DNA of 63,612 bases. Origin: Phycisphaeraceae bacterium (lineage in GTDB: Bacteria; Planctomycetota; Phycisphaerae; Phycisphaerales; SM1A02). Each line of letters starts with the position of its first letter. The first letter of the stretch is position 1. The stretch spans positions 1-63,612 of the forward strand of contig SHAP01000010.1 of assembly GCA_004213555.1 (NCBI GenBank), written 5' to 3'. Under the pieces are notes generated by a model. That model ran no database searches, had not been told where the DNA came from, and worked only from the letters and a program-made list of their open reading frames with translations. The position numbers and the translations under genes are program-made. Below, piece by piece: positions 26,226 through 35,014 of this stretch.

Positions 26226-27539
26226 ATGCCTCTTTCTTTGCAAAAGAATGGTGAAGACTTCCAGTGGCCGGAGGAGCCGGTTCGCCTGCTCAGTGGTGGA
26301 AACCCCCTCCAAGCACGGTGGTCTATTTCCGCCAAACCGCACGCGTGGTGGTGGTGGGAAGATGGGGTGGCATTCCGTGTCGATCAAAACGGCCAGTGCA
26401 GCTGCCAACCCACCAACGCCCCCCTCCAAGACTTCGCAGAGTTCCGGGCAGATTTTCCCGGAACTTTCACACCATCTCCCGGCGGTGCACCCTTCGCCGG
26501 GGGCTGGATCGGCTTCTTGGGATATGAACTTGGGGCCACGCTGGACCCAGCGTTCGCACAATTCGCCCCACCGCCTGGGTTGCAAGCCGCGTTTGCGTGG
26601 TGTCCCGAACTGGAGATCGAAGACCGGCTGAAAAATCCGTCGGATTTCAACACGCACCCCAAGCATGGCGACATCTGGGGCGACGTCGACCCACAAGCAA
26701 AAAACCAAGGTTCCGATCTCTGCGCGTCAGAATGGCGTGAGCGGGTCGGTGCCGTGTTGCATGCGATTGGACAAGGGGACTGCTACCAAGTCAATCTCAC
26801 CCGACGCGAGTATCGATCCATCACAGGCCCGTTGGGACCTGTGGTTCGTGCGATTCTCGAAACCGGGCAACCCCGACATGGAGCAGATTTGCCTTTGCCT
26901 GGCGGACGCCGAATTGTTTCGGTCAGCCCCGAATCATTTCTCGTTCGCCGGGGTGATCAATTGCTCACACGGCCCATCAAGGGCACGCGTCCGAGCGATG
27001 GCGATCCCGATGAACTGCTCAACAGCGCGAAAGATGCTGCCGAACTTCACATGATCGTGGATCTGCTACGCAACGATCTGGGACGCGTGGCGGTCCCTGG
27101 AAAAGTTCGGGTTCGCGAGCCTCGCGCCATTGAACGGCATGCCACCGTCCTTCAAACCGTCGCCGAAGTAGAAGCAACCCTTCGCCCAGGAATCGGTTTC
27201 GAGGACATCATGGCCGCCACATTTCCCTGCGGGTCCGTCACCGGCGCTCCCAAAATCATGGCCATGCACCAGATTGACCAGCTCGAGGCGAGCCCGAGAG
27301 GTCCTTACTGTGGCGCTATTGGCTGGCTCGGTCATGAAGACTTTGAATTTTCCGTGGCAATTCGGACGGCCTTTTTCGAGCCTGAAGCCAACGGCCACCG
27401 ACTCACTTGGGGCACTGGTGGTGGCATTGTGGCCGACTCGGACCCCGACGAAGAATGGCACGAAACCCAAACCAAACATCGCGTGCTTGACTTGGCCCTC
27501 GCACCGTGGACCGATCAAATCACACATCCCCTTCGCTGA
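26226..27539 (+). CDS. pabB: Aminodeoxychorismate synthase component I
   Basis: A 437-residue chorismate-binding enzyme that makes 4-amino-4-deoxychorismate for folate. Conserved parts are GQGDCYQVNLTRR, SPESFLVRRGDQLLTRPIKG (with TRPIKGTRP), IVDLLRNDLGR, FPCGSVTGAPKIMAMHQIDQLE and YCGAIGWLGHEDFEFSVAIRT. The nearest relative anthranilate synthase component I shares most of these, so the PabB/TrpE choice rests mainly on overall feel and the lack of trp neighbours. The ATG at 26226 follows an AAAGG ribosome site at short spacing; the upstream open frame to 26130 overlaps ppdK start. The stop lies 6 bases from the convergent PilZ-like gene. Confidence 0.88.
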   Translation: MPLSLQKNGEDFQWPEEPVRLLSGGNPLQARWSISAKPHAWWWWEDGVAFRVDQNGQCSCQPTNAPLQDFAEFRADFPGTFTPSPGGAPFAGGWIGFLGYELGATLDPAFAQFAPPPGLQAAFAWCPELEIEDRLKNPSDFNTHPKHGDIWGDVDPQAKNQGSDLCASEWRERVGAVLHAIGQGDCYQVNLTRREYRSITGPLGPVVRAILETGQPRHGADLPLPGGRRIVSVSPESFLVRRGDQLLTRPIKGTRPSDGDPDELLNSAKDAAELHMIVDLLRNDLGRVAVPGKVRVREPRAIERHATVLQTVAEVEATLRPGIGFEDIMAATFPCGSVTGAPKIMAMHQIDQLEASPRGPYCGAIGWLGHEDFEFSVAIRTAFFEPEANGHRLTWGTGGGIVADSDPDEEWHETQTKHRVLDLALAPWTDQITHPLR

Positions 27540-27545
27540 GCGAAT

Positions 27546-28313
27546 TTACGCCGCGGAATATTGCAGCCGCTTGGCAGCCTCTTCCACCAACTTCGACAAA
27601 TGACGGCGTTGGCGCTGTCCGGCACCGATGCGAAAAGAAAGACCGGCGTACAACCGTCGATCCGACTGCAAATGTCGATGCACCAGTTCGGCGGACGCGA
27701 CAAGCGTCCCTCCACCGGGCAAATCACCCTCAATCCACCAGCCGCCTCGGCGCATGGCCAACGCCGCATCGCTGGCTTCAAAAATCACCCCCACCCCACC
27801 GACTCCAATGTTGGCCAGCTGGACAGATATTGGTGGTGCCGACACGGGGCGAACCAATGCGGGATCGGCGGTCTCCCCTCCACTGGCCAGGGCCACCCAG
27901 GCACGCTCGGCCGCCGCACCGGTTACACCGCTTGGCAAAGGTCTGAGCTTCAACCCGGAAGGGCAAGGGCCAAGATCGGTTCGGGCCACGCGGCGTCGTC
28001 TCCGCACACGCGATGGAGCTTTCAAATGCAGCGTGTCTCCCTGACTCGACAACACCTCGGTTGAGAAATCCCATCGATTCTGTCCAATGGCGATGGTGCC
28101 TCGCATTCGGACACCAGGGTCAAGGATCAGGGGATGACCAAAGGCGGTTGGAGCTTCAACCACCACACAGTCCTCGGTCAATCCCCAAACACGAAGTCTC
28201 CACGTCAAACCTCCCTCTTCACCATCCAGGGTGCATTCGATGGTGCCTCCGCGGGCCTTGACCTCCGCCAAGGAATCTCGCCAGTGTTCGGTACGGGATC
28301 GACGTGTTTGCAT
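27546..28313 (-). CDS. PilZ-like domain protein
   Basis: A 255-residue, probably cytoplasmic protein. The middle holds SRVRRRRRVARTDLG near residues 103-117, similar to the RxxxR c-di-GMP-binding motif of PilZ domains. The later segment VQLANIGVGGVGVIFEA matches the D/NxSxxG part of the same fold (here N-I-G-V-G-G). The N-terminal half is beta-rich like the YcgR-N domain. The start at 28313 is preferred since GGAG lies upstream; the open frame reaches 28421 without support. Likely a c-di-GMP effector, but the second motif is imperfect. It lies 85 bases after the methyltransferase gene. Confidence 0.6.
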   Translation of the reverse strand: MQTRRSRTEHWRDSLAEVKARGGTIECTLDGEEGGLTWRLRVWGLTEDCVVVEAPTAFGHPLILDPGVRMRGTIAIGQNRWDFSTEVLSSQGDTLHLKAPSRVRRRRRVARTDLGPCPSGLKLRPLPSGVTGAAAERAWVALASGGETADPALVRPVSAPPISVQLANIGVGGVGVIFEASDAALAMRRGGWWIEGDLPGGGTLVASAELVHRHLQSDRRLYAGLSFRIGAGQRQRRHLSKLVEEAAKRLQYSAA

Positions 28314-28398
28314 TCTTGAACTCCGTTCTTCCCGCAAACTCCGCGGGACAAACCCAAGATTCAAAACAACATCCCCAGTCTGAAATGGTTTCTTCTGT

Positions 28399-29097
28399 TC
28401 AAACCCGCAAAGGCCGCGCAACCCGCAGAAGTGGATGCTCGCCCGGGGATGACTCCCAGCCCGCCCGAATCAACACCGTCTGCAGCAAGGATTCTGACCA
28501 AAGTCGCCGCGTCGGCTCGTCCGGACGCAATGGTCCATCGTCTTTTGCCGCTGGACCTTCACGGAGCGAGAAAATCATGTCGCGGTTTGACCAGACCATC
28601 CGAAAGCCATCCGCTTCACCACCCCCCCACTGGCCCGAGGCAAGAAGTGGCCAATACAGACCGGGAATGTCTTCAAAGATCAAAACGCCCTGGTCTGAAA
28701 GGCAAGCATCGATTCGATGCAGCAACTCCACCACTTCCTCCGGAGAAACCAACTCCATCAGGGTATTGCCCATGAGCAAAGCGGCGTCAAAAGGACCATG
28801 TGGAAGTTGTTGTGTGGTGTCGCGGAGGTCCTGCAGGACCAAATCTTCTTGGGTTCCGCATCCTTGAGCGGCCCAAGCCAAAGATCTTGCGTCGTGGTCC
28901 AAACCCACCACCCGATGCCCGGCTCCACGCAAAGGGACCAGAAGTCGACCCGCCCCACAACCCAAATCCAAAATGCTTCTTGGCCCCGAAGCAAAGAACG
29001 ATTGCAGCAAATCAATTTGAATAGCATGTTCTTCAGGTTCCAAAGGCATGCTGACATCTCGAGCAAACTGGTCCTCAGGATGATCGAGTGGTTCCAT
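28399..29097 (-). CDS. Class I SAM-dependent methyltransferase
   Basis: A 232-residue enzyme with the Rossmann-fold motif I as ILDLGCGAGRLLVPLRGAG near residue 45, motif post-I GLDHDARSL, and motif II/III around PFDAALLMGNTLMELV and GVLIFEDIPG. The substrate is not recognisable. The ATG at 29097 overlaps the stop of the TgpA-like gene (TGATG), so it belongs to the DUF58-TgpA transcript; a TTG one codon earlier is less likely. Confidence 0.88.
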   Translation of the reverse strand: MEPLDHPEDQFARDVSMPLEPEEHAIQIDLLQSFFASGPRSILDLGCGAGRLLVPLRGAGHRVVGLDHDARSLAWAAQGCGTQEDLVLQDLRDTTQQLPHGPFDAALLMGNTLMELVSPEEVVELLHRIDACLSDQGVLIFEDIPGLYWPLLASGQWGGGEADGFRMVWSNRDMIFSLREGPAAKDDGPLRPDEPTRRLWSESLLQTVLIRAGWESSPGEHPLLRVARPLRV

Positions 29098-31145
29098 CAA
29101 TTTCGCTTCCCTAAAGGCAATTGGCGTGATGAAAGACGATTGACTTGCTGAATCTCAAAAGTGCCATGCTCACGCGATGCGACACCATAGGTCCTTTGTT
29201 CTGCCGATTCGATGGCGGCAAGAACAAGCTGCTTTGTTTCTTCTTCAGGCCATTGGAGTTGGTCAATCCAAAGGCCCAGTGGCTGTCCTGACGGACGCAT
29301 CAAGCCCCGACGGCGTAGCCGCAGCAACAAAGGCTGAAAAGGACCCCCACGACGCCGTCGCTTCTTCACCCCAAGAGCACCCCAAACAACACCCCCAATC
29401 AACAGTCCAAGAATGGGCCAACGCAACCGACCGCCAATGCCAACCAAAACAACCGACACGTCGTCTGAGAAATCAACACCCAGAAAATCCTCGAGGGCCA
29501 CTTGAACAGGAAATTTGTTTCCTGTTCCGTACCCGTTCAAGTTTCGGTTCAAATCTTCACCAAGGTCAGCCAACAAACCCGCGATACCTCGGTCATCCCC
29601 CATGGCACGAAACGCGAGGAGGTCGCTGGCCGGGGTGGGCTCAAGGCGAACCCATTCGTTGGGCCCTTGCCGCACTTCTGCCCAAGCATGGGCATCCAGA
29701 CGCCTGATCACTCGAGATCCATTGGATGGTTCGTCTCCAACCAGCCATCCCAAGACCACCCTGGCTTCGATACCAAGCGATTGGCACATCGCCACCAACG
29801 ACGTGGCGAAGAATTCACAATGCCCCCGCTTGACTCGGAGAAAGGCTTCAATCGGATCCTCATTCTCACGGATGCGAAGCAAGGACAAATCAAGGTCGTA
29901 CACATACTGACCAGAAGCACTGAAATAACGCTCAATGATTCTTGCCGCTTCAACTTTGGGACCAAACCCATCGGAAAGCGTCGCAGGGTCAAAGTCTGCA
30001 TCGCGCAAAACTTCGCGGGCCCGCGCAGCCATCGTTGCACGAGCCCTACTTTGTGGATTCCACCAATCACCCCTGCGTTGTGGCCTGGGGCTGGATCCTA
30101 GGTAGGAGAGCACTTCCGGCGCTAAGGGGTCCACACGGGTCACCACGGACCAATCGGTGGTGCCAGGGAACTCTGGCTCCACCACCGCGACACGACCGGT
30201 CATTCGAATCAATGTGGGAACGTCACACTCCAGACGAACTGGAGCGCCGGGAGCGCCCAAACTCCATTGTGGTTCGTCCATTTTGAAGCGAAGGGACAAT
30301 CGATCTCCAGATTCCGGGCCAATCATTCCCACGTCGCCTTCGCCATCCACCATGCGGAGACTTGACCTTGGGGGATACCAAATCCCATCGCTGGCCGTGG
30401 TCAAAACACCACATCGCAAATAAAGTTCACCTTGGGCAACCGATGTGGTCGCTGGACTGACTTCGACGGTTCCAACCACCGATGGATCGGGGACAATCCG
30501 ACCACCGGCAACCGAAAGATCAATGCCATCATCGATCGCCCGGTCCATTGCTTCGGTCCTGGGAGTGGGAATGCGAAAGCGACCGATGCTTCTTGGCAAA
30601 GCCAAGAAAAGAAGACTTCCTCCGATCAAGCTGATCAAAAAGAGTCGGTTGCCAACGCGGGACCTGGCCTGCCGAGCCAAACGTCGTGCGTCGCTCGCGC
30701 CTTGGTCCTCCCCTGTTTGCCGCAGAATGACCGCCGAGAACGCAAGACGGGCCCAAATCAACATGGCCAGCCACATCAACAACGGTGGCTCGTCTCGTAA
30801 GGCCGCCGCGAACACCATCAACGCAGAAAGGGACATCAGCTGGGTTTCATCTCGTGGATTTCTGCGATCAAAGCACTTCAACACCAAAAGGTGCAAAGAA
30901 AAATCCGCCAAGACAACTTCAACTTCTAGCCCCCCTCGAGAGCGAAGCACCGCAAACAAAACAGCTGCGATCGCAAGAGTGGCACTGACCAACCGAGGCA
31001 AGCGGACTCGTCCTTGAAGCACGGGTCCCACCAACACCAAGACAAAGACTCCCGGGAGGAATCGTTCCAAACCTCCCCACGCCAACCCCTCGATCAGCAA
31101 CGCGAAAAAGACCGTCCAGTTGGTGGCCCGTTGAATCAACTTCAT
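29097..31145 (-). CDS. TgpA-like membrane transglutaminase-domain protein
   Basis: A 682-residue membrane protein. The N-terminal part (about 10-190) has five or six transmembrane helices, and a central extracytoplasmic transglutaminase-like domain follows with nucleophile Cys in VKRGHCEFFATSLVAMC and His in LDAHAWAEV; the third position reads WVRLEPTP, with Glu where Asp is more usual. A further helix near residue 580 and a charged tail complete the TgpA/YebA layout. The start at 31145 overlaps the DUF58 gene stop (ATGA), which excludes the longer frame to 31205. DUF58-TgpA pairs usually accompany a MoxR ATPase, which is not in the window. Substrate unknown. Confidence 0.88.
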   Translation of the reverse strand: MKLIQRATNWTVFFALLIEGLAWGGLERFLPGVFVLVLVGPVLQGRVRLPRLVSATLAIAAVLFAVLRSRGGLEVEVVLADFSLHLLVLKCFDRRNPRDETQLMSLSALMVFAAALRDEPPLLMWLAMLIWARLAFSAVILRQTGEDQGASDARRLARQARSRVGNRLFLISLIGGSLLFLALPRSIGRFRIPTPRTEAMDRAIDDGIDLSVAGGRIVPDPSVVGTVEVSPATTSVAQGELYLRCGVLTTASDGIWYPPRSSLRMVDGEGDVGMIGPESGDRLSLRFKMDEPQWSLGAPGAPVRLECDVPTLIRMTGRVAVVEPEFPGTTDWSVVTRVDPLAPEVLSYLGSSPRPQRRGDWWNPQSRARATMAARAREVLRDADFDPATLSDGFGPKVEAARIIERYFSASGQYVYDLDLSLLRIRENEDPIEAFLRVKRGHCEFFATSLVAMCQSLGIEARVVLGWLVGDEPSNGSRVIRRLDAHAWAEVRQGPNEWVRLEPTPASDLLAFRAMGDDRGIAGLLADLGEDLNRNLNGYGTGNKFPVQVALEDFLGVDFSDDVSVVLVGIGGRLRWPILGLLIGGVVWGALGVKKRRRRGGPFQPLLLRLRRRGLMRPSGQPLGLWIDQLQWPEEETKQLVLAAIESAEQRTYGVASREHGTFEIQQVNRLSSRQLPLGKRN

Positions 31146-32245
31146 CCGTCCACTCCAACGAGATCTGATGATGCCGCACCAAGATGCCCTTTGGTTGGGT
31201 CCCAAACATCGGAGGTGTCGATGGTCAAAACACCCTCCTCCATCTGTGATGCAATGGCCGAAAGACCTCGTCTGGGGCCTGATTTCGGAATTTTTGCCAA
31301 GGCTTCCTCACCCTCACGAACCCCTTCGTACCCCACACCTTCCCCGACGATGTCCAGTCTCACCCGTTCTCCACGACGTTCACGGTGCGTCAGGATTGTG
31401 GCGGCCAATGAGATGGCACGCTCCATCATGTCCGGAGAAGCCCCTCGAAGGTCCAAACGAATCAAGATCCGTGGCGGATGGATGCGGCCTCTTTGTCGTG
31501 ACAGCAGGACTCCATGTCTCAGTGTTGCGCGAGCGGCGATGTCGCTTCGACGATCGCCCAAGCGCCAGCCCCGAATACCAAGAGGTTCACCATCGTCACC
31601 GGTTTGTCGACGAGAAGTCTCACCGAGACCTCGAGATCCCAAAGCACGCAAGATTTGAGGTGGCAGATCGAAGTGGCGAGGTCGTACCACCAATTCCCGG
31701 TCAACTTTCCAGCGCACCCTCTTGCCCAACAAGCCGAACGGAAACCCGGACTCGGCTTGCAATCTTGACCAAGTGTGCAGCCCACGATTCAGCGGTATCC
31801 ACGGGAGATAAACCAAGCGTGTGGCCCGCGGCGCGAGGTGACCCACCCGAGTGTCCACAAGCTCCCTCTCCCCCCGATCCGAAACAATGGTGCCGCTCAA
31901 TTCAATCGCCAAGGCATCACCGCCACTGCGTTGGTGAATCATCACAGGGATTCTGACTTGGGCTCCGGCCCGCAACAGAGGAATGGATTCCGGAGCGGCA
32001 TGAAAGCCCAGCATCATTGGCCCGGATTGAAGGCCGCCAGACAAAATCGCCGCGACCAACAACGCAAAGACAAAAACCAACAAGTTCAGACCCGCCAGCA
32101 TGCCTATGGCCCCCAAAGCCAAGACCAAGATGAAGAAAAACATGCCCCCTGGCCGGACGAGCGTTTGTCTGGATGCCGCTCGGAACTGCATATCAGAAGG
32201 ATAGGTTTGGTTTGGATCAGGCTGGGGTGGAATCCACCGAAGCAT
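31142..32245 (-). CDS. DUF58-domain protein
   Basis: A 367-residue protein (349 if the ATG at 32191 is used). Two close transmembrane segments near residues 35-70 are followed by a beta-sandwich region and a C-terminal vWA-like domain. The DUF58 signature is seen as GIRGWRLGDRRSDIAARATLRHG near residue 225. The first ATG overlaps scpB by 29 bases and the second does not; ribosome sites do not decide between them. The stop overlaps the TgpA-like gene (ATGA). The pair probably acts at the cell envelope. Confidence 0.85.
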   Translation of the reverse strand: MLRWIPPQPDPNQTYPSDMQFRAASRQTLVRPGGMFFFILVLALGAIGMLAGLNLLVFVFALLVAAILSGGLQSGPMMLGFHAAPESIPLLRAGAQVRIPVMIHQRSGGDALAIELSGTIVSDRGERELVDTRVGHLAPRATRLVYLPWIPLNRGLHTWSRLQAESGFPFGLLGKRVRWKVDRELVVRPRHFDLPPQILRALGSRGLGETSRRQTGDDGEPLGIRGWRLGDRRSDIAARATLRHGVLLSRQRGRIHPPRILIRLDLRGASPDMMERAISLAATILTHRERRGERVRLDIVGEGVGYEGVREGEEALAKIPKSGPRRGLSAIASQMEEGVLTIDTSDVWDPTKGHLGAASSDLVGVDG

Positions 32246-32930
32246 TCTCTTCGCTTGCTTCGACTTCCTTGGTCATGACCTCTTCATTTTGAGGAGCTGA
32301 GGACGCCGAACTGTCCGGAACTTCTTTGGTGCGCTCAAAGCCATCGACCAATGGCAGATCATCCAAAGAGCCCAGGCCGAAGACCCGTAGAAACTCTCGG
32401 CTGGTCCCATACAAATTGGGCCGACCCGGAACTTCGGCTTGACCCACAATTTGTACCAACCGGTGTTCGGTCAACAGACGGAGGTGGTCTTGGCTGGCCA
32501 CACCCCGCAACTCATCGATCTCGGCTCGAAGAACCGGCTGTCGCCACGCCACAATGGACAAAGTTTCCAATTGGGCCGGACTGAGCTCGCGACGCTTCTT
32601 TTCATGATGAACATGGTCAAGTAGGGGAGAAATTTCTGGGTGGGTCAGCAGCTGCCAGCCTCCCGCAAGACGCTCGATTCGGAACGCTCGATCCTGCTCG
32701 GAATAGAAGGTGTTGAGGTGTCCAATGGCTTCACGAACTTGGGCTTCGCGGCCTTTGCCACTGAGACCAAGCCAGTTGGCCAGTCGGCCTTCACCGAGTG
32801 GCTTGTCGGCGGCCATCAACAGACCTTCGATTCTCCTCGTCAATGGCATGGACTCAAGACGAGAGGGCTCGGCGGTGGGGCCCGCGTCGGTTGGGCTGCT
32901 TCCGAGGGTGGCTTCGTCAGAAGTGGACAA
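32217..32930 (-). CDS. scpB: Segregation and condensation protein B
   Basis: A 237-residue ScpB homologue, the winged-helix partner of SMC-ScpA in chromosome condensation. RRIEGLLMAADKPLGEGRLANWL starts the first winged helix; LSPAQLETLSIVAWRQPV, RAEIDELRGV and GRPNLYGTSREFLRVFGL are diagnostic. An acidic, Glu/Ser-rich C-terminal tail of about 40 residues follows. The TTG start at 32930 is close behind atpC; an internal ATG at 32849, just before conserved sequence, is an alternative. ScpA is not in the window. Confidence 0.92.
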   Translation of the reverse strand: MSTSDEATLGSSPTDAGPTAEPSRLESMPLTRRIEGLLMAADKPLGEGRLANWLGLSGKGREAQVREAIGHLNTFYSEQDRAFRIERLAGGWQLLTHPEISPLLDHVHHEKKRRELSPAQLETLSIVAWRQPVLRAEIDELRGVASQDHLRLLTEHRLVQIVGQAEVPGRPNLYGTSREFLRVFGLGSLDDLPLVDGFERTKEVPDSSASSAPQNEEVMTKEVEASEENASVDSTPA

Positions 32931-32932
32931 AC

Positions 32933-33322
32933 TCAGTTCTTCCCGGCCAGATCGATTCGTGTTCGTGAGATTTGCTGTGCGGCCTCTGCTTCTGCGACCG
33001 AACCGCTGCTTTGGACGCCAGCGTTGGCCTCGGCCAATGCTGCCCGGGCCGCCTCAAGATCAACTTCAGATGGCGCTTCGCACTGCTCGGCGAGAACCAC
33101 CAAACCTTCAGAACCCACTTGGGCAAAGCCACCGTGGACCGCAAACCACTGGGTGTCGCCTTCGGTGTCAAGACGGAGCAGGCCGCTTCCCAACTTCACC
33201 AGCAGAGGCGCGCGTCCGTCAGCCACACCAAGTTGTCCATCGTGGGCTGGGATGCTTGCGTATTCCACCGAGCCTGAAAAGGCGGCGGCAGATGGAGTCA
33301 CGATGCGGCAGGAGAATGACAT
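32933..33322 (-). CDS. atpC: ATP synthase F1 epsilon subunit
   Basis: A 129-residue protein. The N-terminal beta sandwich carries SCRIVTPSAAAFSGSVEYASIPAHDGQLGV and the loop APLLVKLGSG, both typical of the epsilon subunit, which rotates with gamma and modulates ATPase activity. The C-terminal helical part is Ala/Glu-rich and of normal length. It sits alone between fabF and scpB; no other F0F1 gene is in the window. The stop lies two bases before the TTG of scpB. Confidence 0.9.
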   Translation of the reverse strand: MSFSCRIVTPSAAAFSGSVEYASIPAHDGQLGVADGRAPLLVKLGSGLLRLDTEGDTQWFAVHGGFAQVGSEGLVVLAEQCEAPSEVDLEAARAALAEANAGVQSSGSVAEAEAAQQISRTRIDLAGKN

Positions 33323-33365
33323 GGGATTCCTTTGATGCGTTCATGGGTGCTCAGAAAGAGCGTGA

Positions 33366-34649
33366 TCAATCCTCAAATCGGCCTACGGCGACGGACACAT
33401 TGTGCCCCCCAAACCCGAACGTGTTGTTCAATGCCAACCGTACCGTCCGTTCCCGGGCGGTGTGGGGGGTAAAGTCCAATCCGGCAAATTCCTCGTCTGG
33501 ATTGTCGCAGTTGATCGTAGGTGGCACCACCCCATCTCGGCAGGAAAGGACGCTGAAGACCGTCTCCAATCCCCCGGCCGCCCCAAGGGTGTGGCCAATC
33601 ATGCTCTTGGTGCTGCAGACCGAGATCGATGGGGCATGATCACCGAAAAGGTTCTGGATGGCCCGAACCTCTGCGACATCACCAAGCGGCGTGGAAGTGC
33701 CGTGGGCGTTGATGCTGTCGACATCTTCCAGATTGCAACCTGCATCTTCCAGAGCGAAAGCCATGGCCCGGCGGCCACCCTCCCCTTTTTCGTCCGGGGC
33801 CGTGATATGACCGGCGTCACCGGTGATCCCCCCGCCCATGATCTCGGCATGGATCTGGGCGCCTCGGGCCTTGGCGTGTGCCAAACTTTCCAGGACCAAA
33901 ATGGCAGCCCCTTCACCCATCACAAAACCATCGCGGTCTCGATCAAACGGACGCGATGCCTCGGTGGGCGTGTCATTGCGCGAGGTCGACATGGCCTTCA
34001 TGGCTCCAAAGGAGCCAATGCAAAGTGGTGTGATCGAGGCTTCCGAGCCCCCGGCGACCATCACATCCGCGCGGCCCAGTCGAATGAGATCGCAGGCGGA
34101 AAGAATGTTGTGGCCACCGGTCGCGCACGCGGTGCCGATGGCTGAATTTGGCCCTTTCAATCCATGTCGGATCGAGATGTTGCCCGCGGCACTGTTCAGC
34201 ATGAGACGCGGCACGGTGAACGGGCTGATCCTTCGTGGACCAGACTCATGCAGCTTTTCAATGCCCTGCTCAATGGTGGAAATGCCCGCGACTCCCGAGC
34301 CCACCACAACACCGTGGCGGTAAGGATCCCCGGCGGTGAAGTCAAAACCCGAATCCTGAACCGCTTCTTCGGCGGCCCACATCGCAAGTTGACAATATCG
34401 ATCCATCCGCCGGGCAGATTTGTCATCAACCACCGGAGCCGGCGTCCAATCGCGCACTTCGCCAGCCACTTTGCATGACCACACCGAATCGGCTTGGTCA
34501 AAGCATTGGATGGTGTCGATACCCGACTTGCCTGATTGCAAGGCAGACCAAATGGAGGACACATCACGGCCAAGGTTGGTGATGGCGCCCAAACCAGTGA
34601 CCACAACACGCTGATGGTCTGGTCTTGGTGATGAAGATGCAGCGGTCAT
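33366..34649 (-). CDS. fabF: 3-oxoacyl-[acyl-carrier-protein] synthase II
   Basis: A 427-residue condensing enzyme elongating acyl-ACP with malonyl-ACP. The catalytic Cys lies in GTACATGGHNI, and the two active-site His residues in NAHGTSTPLGD and STKSMIGHTLGAAGG. The N-terminal VVVTGLGAITNLG and C-terminal NNTFGFGGHNVS are standard. Length is normal. It ends the fatty-acid gene cluster, 27 bases after acpP; a 43-base gap separates it from atpC. Confidence 0.96.
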   Translation of the reverse strand: MTAASSSPRPDHQRVVVTGLGAITNLGRDVSSIWSALQSGKSGIDTIQCFDQADSVWSCKVAGEVRDWTPAPVVDDKSARRMDRYCQLAMWAAEEAVQDSGFDFTAGDPYRHGVVVGSGVAGISTIEQGIEKLHESGPRRISPFTVPRLMLNSAAGNISIRHGLKGPNSAIGTACATGGHNILSACDLIRLGRADVMVAGGSEASITPLCIGSFGAMKAMSTSRNDTPTEASRPFDRDRDGFVMGEGAAILVLESLAHAKARGAQIHAEIMGGGITGDAGHITAPDEKGEGGRRAMAFALEDAGCNLEDVDSINAHGTSTPLGDVAEVRAIQNLFGDHAPSISVCSTKSMIGHTLGAAGGLETVFSVLSCRDGVVPPTINCDNPDEEFAGLDFTPHTARERTVRLALNNTFGFGGHNVSVAVGRFED

Positions 34650-34676
34650 GGGCCGTTGATCCGTTCGCGATCGGGC

Positions 34677-34916
34677 TTAGCCGTTCTGCTTGCTCTCGAT
34701 GAACTCGATTGCTTGACCGACCGTTTGGATGGATTCAGCTTGATCTTCGGGAATTTCGATGCCGAAGGTTTCTTCCAGCTTCATGACCAACTCGACCACA
34801 TCAAGGCTGTCGGCTTTCAGGTCCACAATAAAGTTGGACCCCATGTTGACGCTGTCGACCTCGACGTTGAGTTCTTCAGCAACGACGGAAAAGACTTTTT
34901 CTTGCAACTCGCTCAT
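34677..34916 (-). CDS. acpP: Acyl carrier protein
   Basis: A 79-residue acidic helical protein that carries acyl chains on phosphopantetheine. The modified Ser is in DLKADSLDVVELVM; the usual Gly two before DSL is Ala and the preceding residue Lys, a minor variation. C-terminal residues FGIEIPEDQAESIQTVGQA are typical. The ATG at 34916 follows GGAGAG, so the frame upstream to 34952 is discarded. A GC-rich hairpin separates it from fabG. Confidence 0.95.
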   Translation of the reverse strand: MSELQEKVFSVVAEELNVEVDSVNMGSNFIVDLKADSLDVVELVMKLEETFGIEIPEDQAESIQTVGQAIEFIESKQNG

Positions 34917-34979
34917 GGGAATTCTCTCCGCGGCCCCGATTTGGGACGGCATGGATTGGGGAAGGGTAGCCGAGCCCCG

Positions 34980-35005
34980 AGCCTCCTGCCACCGAGGCGG
35001 AGGCT
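34980..35005 (-). promoter_or_regulatory. Stable hairpin between fabG and acpP
   Basis: On the minus strand AGCCTCC pairs with GGAGGCT, and inside it GCC pairs with GGC, with one unpaired A. No T-tract follows, so it is unlikely to be a terminator. It may be an RNA-processing or stability element that lets acpP be expressed above its neighbours; that role is inference. Confidence 0.4.
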
Positions 35006-35014
35006 TGGGGACGA

